Source: Thiotrichaceae bacterium UBA4486 (lineage in GTDB: Bacteria > Pseudomonadota > Gammaproteobacteria > Eutrophobiales > Eutrophobiaceae). Taken from it: 64,000 bases of DNA. The notes beneath the pieces were generated by a model that was given only the letters and a program-made list of their open reading frames with translations, was not told the origin of the DNA and ran no database searches. The position numbers were made by a program, and so were the translations under genes. Position 1 is the stretch's first letter. Every line of letters begins with the position of its first letter. Shown one piece after another: positions 34,392 to 41,348 of this stretch. The stretch is from NCBI GenBank assembly GCA_002389045.1, contig DGNS01000009.1, positions 71,501-135,500 on the forward strand, given 5' to 3'.

Positions 34392-36833
34392 ATGGCGGAT
34401 AAAACCGGCACCATAGATGAACACACACCCGGTTCATACCACCCGGACCAGGATCGTATCTTGTCGCCAGAGCCGGCTCTGGCGACAAGTAATACAAGTG
34501 ATGAATTTCACGATGTTCTTCATCTGTACGACCAGGCCCCAACCGGTATAACCATAAGCCTTATAGCATCAACCTTGATAGCCTGGTGGTTAATGGAATC
34601 AGTACCGGATTATATCGTGCTGCCCTGGCTCGCTTTTATTGCCCTCACCAGTATTATGCATCTTTTTGTGATCAAACAATTCAGGCTGTCCGGCGCGTAT
34701 ATCAGCATCAGTAGCAACTGGGTTTCTTATAATGCCTTTTTATTCAGCATGCTCGGTCTTGCCTGGAGCGTTGGCTACCTGTTTTTCTTTCCATACATCA
34801 GCGAAACAGAACAAATGTTTCTTTTTTATGCAGCCGGCTTAATGGCAATCGGGATGTTACCTGTTTTGTCCGCGGTGCTCTCCGGCTACATAATTTTTAT
34901 AAGCGCTGTGGCCATACCGTTACTTTTTCTCTTGATCGGACAAACTGCTGAACGTATGTTCTTTACGGCACTGGGTATTATGTCCAGTTATGTATTACTG
35001 GCCCTGGTCGCGAAAAACTACCAGGCATCACTTGGAAAATCCCACAACCTGGCGTCAAATGCCAGCCGACAGGCGCGGCAACAGTTTGAAAACAGTGAAC
35101 AGATCAAGGAAACCAACCTCAAACTCAGGAAAGAAGCCGAGGACTACCGGAAAGCATCAATCAGGGGTAATATTGAAAGGGACCAGGCACTGAAAACCCT
35201 GCAATCAATCAATGATGGTGTAATTACTACCGACCAGGCAGGAAAAATCAATTTCATTAACCCGGTGGCAGAAGTCTACCTTGGCTGGGAAAAGGAACAT
35301 GTCATTGGCAAGCGTATCGAACGTATATTCAATATAGTCGATCAGAAAACGCGCAAAAAACTTGTAATGCCTGTAGATAAGTGTCTTGACAGTAAAAGCA
35401 TCATCACAGGTAATAACAGCAGTATCCTGGTGCGCAGGGACGGGGTAGAATATGCCATTGAATATACCCTGACGCCCGTTACAGACAAACAATCCTCTGC
35501 AACAGGCACGGCCCTTGTTTTCCGTGATGTCACTGAAAAACGTGAACTCGAAAAAAATCTCACATGGCAGGCCAGCCATGATCCACTTACCGGGCTCATT
35601 AACCGAAGGGAGTTCGACAACCGTCTTTCAAAAATAATTTCATCCGATAATATCGATGGAAATGAACATGCGCTTTGTTTCATCGACCTGGATAACTTCA
35701 AGATAATCAACGACAGTTGCGGTCATGTTGCCGGTGACGAATTGCTGAAAAAAATAGCTGCATGTCTGAAAAACAAGTCAAGGGACACGGATACCATCGC
35801 CCGCATCGGTGGTGATGAATTCGGTGTTATTTTATACAGTTGCGCCATGGGCAAGGCAAGACTCATCGCCGAGATATTCAGGGAACAGATCGAGAAGCTG
35901 GAGTTTCATTGGCAAGGCCGCACCTATAATATAACCTCAAGTATCGGTGTCATTGCCATTGACAACAGTTACAGGGAACTCTCTGATGTAATCCGGGCGG
36001 CGGATATATCCTGTTATGAGGCCAAGGACAAGGGTAAAAACCAGGTCAGTCTGCTGGTTCAGGGTGATCGCGTAATCAATGACAAACACAGCCAGATTCA
36101 ATGGGTGGAAAAAATCCGGGACTGCCTGGCAAGACAGGCTTTTGCCCTACATACCCAGGAGATACGCCCACTGGATGATATGAACGAAATACTGATCTGT
36201 GAACATCTGCTGAGGATCGACGACGCAGGTGAACTTGTTTTACCGGGACAGTATATGCCGGCAATCGAACGCTATCACATGATGCCCGAAATCGATCGCT
36301 GGGTGGTCAAGGCCAGCTTTGAACTGCTGGCATACGGCCATCCTGTTCTTGATCAGTATAATGTCGTCAGCATCAACCTGTCAGAACAGTCCATTGCCGA
36401 TGAAAAACTGATTGCCTACATACTCAATCTTGTTGAAGAGTATGAGATCAGATCAGAACGTGTCTGTTTTGACGTTCCGGAAAGCAGTTTACACAGAAAT
36501 GTTATCAGGACAGAAAAATTTATCCGGTCAATGAAAGCCGGCGGATGCCGTATCGCCATAGACAATTTCAGCTCAGGCCTTGATACCTTCAGAATTTTAA
36601 AACCGCTGGATATCGATTTTATCAAGTTTAACGGCCGTATAAGTGACCTGAACAATGAGAAAAAGAGCCTTGAATACACAATCCTTGAGTCCATTAATCA
36701 GATCAGCCACCTGATAGGAGCGCAGACCATAGGTAAATGTATATCTGATGAAAACAACCTGGATGTGCTGTTCGATATTGGAGTCGATTACGCCCAGGGC
36801 TTTTACATCTCCAGGCCTGCGGCATTGTCATAA
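34392..36833 (+). CDS. membrane sensor GGDEF protein with PAS and degenerate EAL domains
   Basis: 813 residues from the ATG at 34392. About six membrane helices lie at ~45-210 (FAIATST-like run LIASTLIAWWLME to LGIMSSYVLLALVA), forming a sensor. A PAS domain is at ~270-390 (LQSINDGVITTDQAGKINFINPVAEVYLG). The GGDEF domain (~410-570) has the active IGGDEFGVIL and the inhibitory RxxD (SRDTD) five residues before it, so diguanylate cyclase activity is likely. The EAL-like domain (~590-813) has EHL instead of EAL, DNFSSG instead of DDFGTG, and IGKCIS where AEGVE is expected. It is therefore probably a non-catalytic c-di-GMP-sensing domain. Two CRP-type boxes precede the gene. Confidence 0.88.
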   Translation: MADKTGTIDEHTPGSYHPDQDRILSPEPALATSNTSDEFHDVLHLYDQAPTGITISLIASTLIAWWLMESVPDYIVLPWLAFIALTSIMHLFVIKQFRLSGAYISISSNWVSYNAFLFSMLGLAWSVGYLFFFPYISETEQMFLFYAAGLMAIGMLPVLSAVLSGYIIFISAVAIPLLFLLIGQTAERMFFTALGIMSSYVLLALVAKNYQASLGKSHNLASNASRQARQQFENSEQIKETNLKLRKEAEDYRKASIRGNIERDQALKTLQSINDGVITTDQAGKINFINPVAEVYLGWEKEHVIGKRIERIFNIVDQKTRKKLVMPVDKCLDSKSIITGNNSSILVRRDGVEYAIEYTLTPVTDKQSSATGTALVFRDVTEKRELEKNLTWQASHDPLTGLINRREFDNRLSKIISSDNIDGNEHALCFIDLDNFKIINDSCGHVAGDELLKKIAACLKNKSRDTDTIARIGGDEFGVILYSCAMGKARLIAEIFREQIEKLEFHWQGRTYNITSSIGVIAIDNSYRELSDVIRAADISCYEAKDKGKNQVSLLVQGDRVINDKHSQIQWVEKIRDCLARQAFALHTQEIRPLDDMNEILICEHLLRIDDAGELVLPGQYMPAIERYHMMPEIDRWVVKASFELLAYGHPVLDQYNVVSINLSEQSIADEKLIAYILNLVEEYEIRSERVCFDVPESSLHRNVIRTEKFIRSMKAGGCRIAIDNFSSGLDTFRILKPLDIDFIKFNGRISDLNNEKKSLEYTILESINQISHLIGAQTIGKCISDENNLDVLFDIGVDYAQGFYISRPAALS
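34460..34489. repeat. perfect 30-bp palindrome inside the GGDEF gene
   Basis: The left half CTTGTCGCCAGAGCC is followed at once by its exact complement, with no loop. It lies in codons ~24-33 of the GGDEF protein (LSPEPALATS). It is a strong cruciform or mRNA-hairpin candidate. Confidence 0.9.
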
Positions 36834-36859
36834 CCGGAGCCGGCAAACGAAACCCGCCG

Positions 36860-36920
36860 GATGGCATTATGTTCACTGTTATCTGTTATCTGTTATCTGA
36901 GATCTGAGATCTGAGATCTG
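36860..36920. repeat. satellite at the GGDEF/antiporter convergent boundary
   Basis: TATGTTCACTGT, then TTATCTG repeats, then GAGATCT repeats (GATCTGA x3). It lies between the stop of the GGDEF gene and the truncated end of the antiporter gene. Confidence 0.8.
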
Positions 36921-36961
36921 TCACGCCCCGCCACCAGGCCAATCGTAGGCGCCTGTACAAA

Positions 36962-38134
36962 TTACGTAAACAGAACAACCCCGTAGGCCATTGACTGGAT
37001 GGTGTAGTAGTAATCCAGTGACAGCGGTAGCGACAGGGCCAGCGCCAGGGTGATGGTACCCCTGGTGCCGCCCCAGCAGACAGTGAGCTGTTGCCGCATA
37101 CCCAGTTCAGTCGTCCAGGGCAACTTGCCGGTGACAGTCAGCGCCGGAATAACCAGCGCGATGCGAACCAGGAATATAGCCACAACAGCATAGAGCATCG
37201 CCAGCCAGCGTTCCGTAAACATAGTCAGGGTTATGGTGACTCCGGCAAGCAAAAATATCATCATTCCGGAAAGCTCGGAAACTGTATCCCAGAAACACAG
37301 ACTGTCCGATATTTTTTTGTCAGTCTTGTCATTAAAATCCAGATGTCGCGCCAGCAAACCGGCAGCCAGTACGGCCATAACCCCGGAAACATGAAATATA
37401 TCTTCCGCCAGTATGTACACCGTATAGGCCGTAACCAGTGTGACTATAGTACAGGCATGACTGTCCCTGACAGCCACCAGAAGGAAATGCGTTATCCAGG
37501 CCATCACCAGGCCGATCAGGATGCCGCCGACAAACACACCGATAAAATGCCACACCACGCCATACCAGGTAAATTCCACGGTGTTGTTGAGCGCCACGGA
37601 TAACAGCAAGCTAAACAGGACAATCGCTATGGCATCGTTGAACAGGCTCTCTCCTTCCAGCAGGGAGCGAACGCGGGATGATGTACCGGCCTCCTCCAAT
37701 GTCGAGATGGCAACGGCGGGATCGGTTGCCGACAGCAGGGCGGCGGCAAGCATTGCCGCCACAATCGAAAATCCATCAGGATGTCCGACGGCGAAATAGA
37801 GTATAAGACCTGTCACCAGTGTTATACACACAAACACCGGGAAGGACAGCATGAGCACATGCAGGATATCCTTTTTCATGGCCGGCACGTCGAGTGTCAG
37901 TGCAGCCTTGAAAATCAACACGGGAATCAGGCCGTAAAGGATTATGATTTCGAAATTATGCCAGCGAATCCCGGTATCGATATGCAGGTATTTTGTAGTG
38001 AATTCCGATACAGAAAACCCGATTAATACCAGGACAATCGGCCAGGGAATATGAAATCTTGCACAGATTTGTCTGACTGGTACAGCAATCAACAACAGTG
38101 CGGAAAGGAATAGAACGGTATCTGATGACAACAT
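36962..38134 (-). CDS. CPA1-family Na+/H+ antiporter, C-terminally truncated by a stop codon
   Basis: 390 residues, a monovalent cation/proton antiporter with about 11-12 TM segments. Family motifs are LSATDPAVAISTLEEAG (~140, ion-site Asp) and LLEGESLFNDAIAIVLFSLLLS (~162), with SGVMAVLAAGLLARHL and WGGTRGTITLALALSLPL near the end. The ORF stops after AYGVVLFT, inside the last helix. The DNA beyond the TAA (36962-36964) continues in frame with FVQAPTIGLVAGRD, the expected ending of this helix, to a second stop at 36893. A TTA-to-TAA change is the simplest explanation. It may be a pseudogene or a functional shortened transporter. Confidence 0.85.
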   Translation of the reverse strand: MLSSDTVLFLSALLLIAVPVRQICARFHIPWPIVLVLIGFSVSEFTTKYLHIDTGIRWHNFEIIILYGLIPVLIFKAALTLDVPAMKKDILHVLMLSFPVFVCITLVTGLILYFAVGHPDGFSIVAAMLAAALLSATDPAVAISTLEEAGTSSRVRSLLEGESLFNDAIAIVLFSLLLSVALNNTVEFTWYGVVWHFIGVFVGGILIGLVMAWITHFLLVAVRDSHACTIVTLVTAYTVYILAEDIFHVSGVMAVLAAGLLARHLDFNDKTDKKISDSLCFWDTVSELSGMMIFLLAGVTITLTMFTERWLAMLYAVVAIFLVRIALVIPALTVTGKLPWTTELGMRQQLTVCWGGTRGTITLALALSLPLSLDYYYTIQSMAYGVVLFT

Positions 38135-38139
38135 TTCCG

Positions 38140-38237
38140 CCCGATCCTCTCTGTCCCGTTACCTGTTCCCTGTTATCTGTAATCTGTCATCTGTCATCTG
38201 TCATCTGTCATCTGTCATCTGAGATCTGAGATCTGAA
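38140..38237. repeat. satellite overlapping the DoxX gene 3' end
   Basis: TGTTATCTGTAATCTG, then five TGTCATC units, then GAGATCT units. Its right part is translated as the last residues of the DoxX protein. Confidence 0.85.
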
Positions 38238-38886
38238 GTCTGTATCGCCTGGCCACCCAGTAATCGATACCCAGGTATTTCCCGGCTCCGGTAAAAAACA
38301 GTACCAGTAACATCACAAAATAGGTCGCGGCAAATTCAATGCCATTCTTCAGAATCGTCACGCTGCCATGTTCCGTGATAAAGCCATAGATGCTGTGTTC
38401 CTTCAGAATCGAGACTGCCCGTTGCTTGCGGTCAAGAGCACCTTCAATCATGTCCTGCCGCCATTCCCAGGGTACCGTCAACCTGGATTCGGGCAATGCA
38501 TGCCAGCCGTTGTCCCAGTGTGCCGTAGTTGCAGCCACAATCATGGTGATCATCAGGGGTATGGATATGATTCTGGTCAGTATGCCAAAGAGCAAAAACC
38601 AGCCGCCGAGAAATTCTGACCAGCCCGCCAGGAAGGCCAGTAACTCCGGCAAGGGCAGTCCGAGTCCCCAGTCGGGATTTCCAAACCACGCCACCACGTT
38701 CGGATCCGCCAGCAGGCGTTCAAATAACCCGGCCTCGCTGTTGCCGAGCTGTAATTTGCCATAGCCGGCCTTGATGAATATCGGCGCCAGGTAAATTCGC
38801 AGTAATAAAGGCGCAATGAAATCCACGGCCTTGAGTTTATCCAGAATATCGAATGGTTTGTTCGCAATCGCCTGCACAGTACTCAT
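38215..38886 (-). CDS. DoxX-family membrane protein of the MNIO cluster
   Basis: 223 residues. Four or more hydrophobic helices (FIAPLLLRIYLAPIFIKAGYGKL ~25, LLAFLAGWSEFLGGWFLLFGIL ~85, ISIPLMITMIVAATT ~110, IEFAATYFVMLLVLFFTGAGKYLG ~180) have the DoxX/DoxD pattern. DoxX proteins recur as fourth members of hvf/bufferin-type clusters, though their role there is not settled; a redox or thiol role is suspected. A periplasmic loop is polar and contains no Cys. The C-terminus YRLQISDLR comes from the adjacent satellite. It starts 156 bp after the partner gene, with GAGGCAG before the ATG. Confidence 0.85.
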   Translation of the reverse strand: MSTVQAIANKPFDILDKLKAVDFIAPLLLRIYLAPIFIKAGYGKLQLGNSEAGLFERLLADPNVVAWFGNPDWGLGLPLPELLAFLAGWSEFLGGWFLLFGILTRIISIPLMITMIVAATTAHWDNGWHALPESRLTVPWEWRQDMIEGALDRKQRAVSILKEHSIYGFITEHGSVTILKNGIEFAATYFVMLLVLFFTGAGKYLGIDYWVARRYRLQISDLR

Positions 38887-39042
38887 GTTTTTCTGCCTCT
38901 TTCAAAGCTTTGATTTATCAGGATGTATGATCTGCGTAATTCACGGGTTTGCCTGACCATGGTTATACCGCTTTTTCGGGTATGGTACGAAGTATATACA
39001 TGCACAGCAGCCGGTAGCCCCATTGCAATCGGGCCATGAAAG

Positions 39043-39807
39043 TCAACCTCTGTGTGTACCCAGAATGACCTCTTTGTCGCGCATTTCGTCGAGGATTTGT
39101 AATCCGCCCTGGATAACCGTTTCAGGATTGGGGTGCTGCAATTCCCCGGCGATCTGCCGTAACAGTTGTGCGCCACTATTGCCCTGGTCTTTCTGCATCA
39201 ACTCGAACAACCGGGCAGTGACAGGGTTGAGGACAAGAAAGCTGACATTACAATCACTGTTTCGGTACACCACGAGATACGTGAACTGTTCCGGTGGTGT
39301 ATCCGGCCGGTAATCGGGACTGATCCTGTGTACCGGCCAGGTGTAGGTAAGTGTTCTCGCCAGTGGGTTCAGCACCGGTAACCCGGTGGCCATATCACCG
39401 TTCCGGTCAATCGTGGAGTAGTCAATCTCCCTGGGATCAATGGACACAGCCGTTTCCACCCACTCGTAGTGGGCCAGTTCAGAAATATACGGAGGATCAT
39501 TCGACTGGTCACGTTCATGCTCCAGATAATCCAGGAACTCCCGTGGCATACGCGGGAAATACGGGGTATGGGAGCGGTGACGTTTAAAATAATCCCTGAT
39601 CATCGCATGCCAGTGCTCATCCGGAATAATTTTTCTGAGTACCGGAAAACTTCCGGCCATAAAACTCTCTACATTGCGATAAAGCAGACCGCGGTAAATA
39701 TCAAGGCGCCGGTCTTCCACTCCGGCCGGCGGTGGAGCCTGGTCCGGATCACGCATATGACGGGTAAACGCCTGTTGTATCTCACCAAACCCGGCATCAG
39801 TACTCAT
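39043..39807 (-). CDS. DUF2063 partner protein of the MNIO enzyme (BufC/HvfC-like)
   Basis: 254 residues. The N-terminal domain of ~100 residues (FTRHMRDPDQAPPPAGVEDRRLDIYRGLLYRNVESFMAGSFPVL, ~12-55) is the DUF2063 signature. The rest has LAHYEWVETAVSID (~125) and TYTWPVHRISPDYRP, with an ILDEMRDKEVILG-like tail. Such proteins bind the DUF692 enzyme and help it to engage the leader of the precursor. The ATGA overlap with the MNIO gene shows translational coupling. No metal ligands of its own are obvious. Sequence and context agree on the assignment. Confidence 0.9.
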   Translation of the reverse strand: MSTDAGFGEIQQAFTRHMRDPDQAPPPAGVEDRRLDIYRGLLYRNVESFMAGSFPVLRKIIPDEHWHAMIRDYFKRHRSHTPYFPRMPREFLDYLEHERDQSNDPPYISELAHYEWVETAVSIDPREIDYSTIDRNGDMATGLPVLNPLARTLTYTWPVHRISPDYRPDTPPEQFTYLVVYRNSDCNVSFLVLNPVTARLFELMQKDQGNSGAQLLRQIAGELQHPNPETVIQGGLQILDEMRDKEVILGTHRG

Positions 39808-40667
39808 TGTCTGACGGCCTCATCGGTTTGCACCAGGTAACGCTGCTGAATGCGGGTAATATGCCCGGCTTCGGCAAGCAGTTCATTCAGTGGAGGAATA
39901 TTGAAATCCCGCTCCAGCAGGGTCGGGAAAACACCAAAATAGTCATAGGCCTTGTCGAGTAGATCCCAGACCGGATCGATAACATTGGCCCCGTGTGTAT
40001 CGACGCGTAAATCCTCCGCCTCGACGTAATGCCCGGCAATGTGGGCATAGGCAATACGCTCACCGGGTAGTGCCCTGAGGAACCCAACCGCGTCATAGCG
40101 GTGATTGATGCTGTTGACATAAATATTGTTAACGTCGAGCAACAGGTCACAATCCGCTTCCTGTAAAACAGCATTGATAAAATCGATTTCCTCCATCTCC
40201 TGCCCCGGAGCGGCGTAGTAGGATACGTTTTCGATGGCCATGCGGCGTCCAATGATATCCTGCACCCGGAGAATGCGTTCAGCCACGTATTTAACGGCAT
40301 CACCGGTAAACGGAATAGGCATCAGGTCATAAAGATGACCTTCATCGGCACAGTAACTGAGATGTTCGCTGTAACAACGAATGTTGTATGTATCGAGAAA
40401 ATGCCGGACCTTGTGAAGAAAAGCCTCGTCAAGGGGTGCGGTACCTCCAAGATCAAGGGACAGACCGTGACAGACCATGGGCATGGTTTCGGTAATTTCA
40501 CGGAACCGGCGGCCGAATTTGCCACCCACATCGATCCAGTTTTCCGGAGCGACTTCCATGAAATCAATAGGCGTGTGATCAAGATCTGCGAATGGGCCGA
40601 TGAAGGCCCGTCGCAGACCCAACCCGGTGCCATGCACCGGGTGGGTATTTCTGCAAATGTCAGACAT
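39804..40667 (-). CDS. MNIO enzyme, DUF692 multinuclear non-heme iron oxygenase (BufB/HvfB-like)
   Basis: 287 residues of TIM-barrel DUF692. It uses two or three iron ions and O2 to convert Cys residues of the precursor into oxazolone/thioamide or thiooxazole groups. Ligand motifs in order are DFMEVAPENW (~36), MVCHGLSLDLGG (~65), YSEHLSYCADEGHLYDLMPIPF (~95), MAIENVSYY (~144), LLLDVNNIYVN (~175), AYAHIAGH (~205), VDTHG (~222) and LLERDFNIPP (~253); all the His, Glu and Asp positions expected for this family are present. The start is ATG 20 bp past the precursor stop, with no strong Shine-Dalgarno, so enzyme yield is presumably kept below precursor yield. Confidence 0.94.
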   Translation of the reverse strand: MSDICRNTHPVHGTGLGLRRAFIGPFADLDHTPIDFMEVAPENWIDVGGKFGRRFREITETMPMVCHGLSLDLGGTAPLDEAFLHKVRHFLDTYNIRCYSEHLSYCADEGHLYDLMPIPFTGDAVKYVAERILRVQDIIGRRMAIENVSYYAAPGQEMEEIDFINAVLQEADCDLLLDVNNIYVNSINHRYDAVGFLRALPGERIAYAHIAGHYVEAEDLRVDTHGANVIDPVWDLLDKAYDYFGVFPTLLERDFNIPPLNELLAEAGHITRIQQRYLVQTDEAVRQ

Positions 40668-40687
40668 CAGTGATGTAATTGACTGAC

Positions 40688-41044
40688 TTACTTGCCCTCA
40701 CCGCACTTGCCTTCGCCGCACTTGCCTTCAGCAGCTTCTTCCTTGCCTTCGCCGCATTTGCCTTCGGCTTCGCCCTTGCCTTCGCCGCATTTGCCTTCGG
40801 CTTCGCCCTTGCCTTCGCCGCATTTGCCCTCGGCTTCGCCCTTGCCTTCGCCGCACTTGCCCTCGGCTTCGCCCTTGCCTTCGCCGCACTTGCCTTCACC
40901 TTCGGCAACCATATAGCCATTCTGGTATTCAGCCATACTGAAAGGATTGTCGGCCGCGTGGAGCACCGGGCTCATCGCCAGGGATACAGCAAAAGTAGTA
41001 CCGAGAGCGGCTGCGATGGGTTTCAATTGATATTTCTTGGACAT
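40688..41044 (-). CDS. RiPP precursor with seven EGKCG motifs (HvfA/BufA-like)
   Basis: 118 residues. The Sec signal is ~1-30 (KPIAAALGTTFAVSLAMSPVLHA, cleavage after HA). The segment ADNPFSMAEYQNGYMVAEGE is probably the recognition region. The core has Cys at 53, 64, 75, 86 and 97, spaced exactly 11 apart, then 109 and 114; all seven lie in EGKCG. There is no other Cys. Precursors with EGKCG repeats are modified by MNIO enzymes and then bind copper(I). AGGAGA precedes the ATG at 41044; the frame runs further upstream, but without family features. It is the first gene of the cluster. The 33-bp DNA repeats suggest variable motif number. Confidence 0.93.
   Translation of the reverse strand: MSKKYQLKPIAAALGTTFAVSLAMSPVLHAADNPFSMAEYQNGYMVAEGEGKCGEGKGEAEGKCGEGKGEAEGKCGEGKGEAEGKCGEGKGEAEGKCGEGKEEAAEGKCGEGKCGEGK
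40742..40906. repeat. five tandem 33-bp units in the precursor gene
   Basis: Units start at 40742, 40775, 40808, 40841 and 40874, differing at a few third-codon positions. Each encodes one 11-residue KCGEGKGEAEG repeat. The first two units are identical, consistent with recent duplication or homogenisation. Confidence 0.9.
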
Positions 41045-41348
41045 TGAGGTTCTCCTGAGTATTGATAACTTAAGTGGAATCCAATCGCGTATATGTATGT
41101 ATTCACGCGTCCTGATTCCTTCCATACATTTTATATAAAATACATTCCGGCAGAGGATTTCAATCAAGCAAAAATCTGTTTACAGCGAGGCCGGAACTCA
41201 GGTAATAGACAAACGACACCCTGAAAAGTTACAACACCGGACCGTCGCCGGGTCAGCGGATCTCTGGCTACTGAAAATCAGTATTTATTAAAAATCATCA
41301 ATGATAACAATTGGTTACATGAAAAAGCTGATACTTAAATGGATTGCG
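41045..41348. other. 304-bp region upstream of the RiPP precursor gene
   Basis: No supported gene. It separates lysS from the precursor gene on the same strand. It is AT-rich, with a perfect palindrome ATTTTATATAAAAT at 41128-41141. On the minus strand, TTGAAA lies upstream of this palindrome, with an uncertain spacing, so it may be the -10 part of a promoter about 85 bp before the ATG. No Fur box, ECF-type promoter or copper-responsive dyad could be recognised with confidence. Confidence 0.5.

Noticed and set aside
40679..41047. Long open frames on the plus strand opposite the RiPP precursor gene (Ala/Phe-rich and Pro/Ser/His-rich)
   Set aside because: Artefacts of the 33-bp GC-rich repeats. 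No start context, and the opposite strand has a signal peptide, a ribosome-binding site and partner genes.
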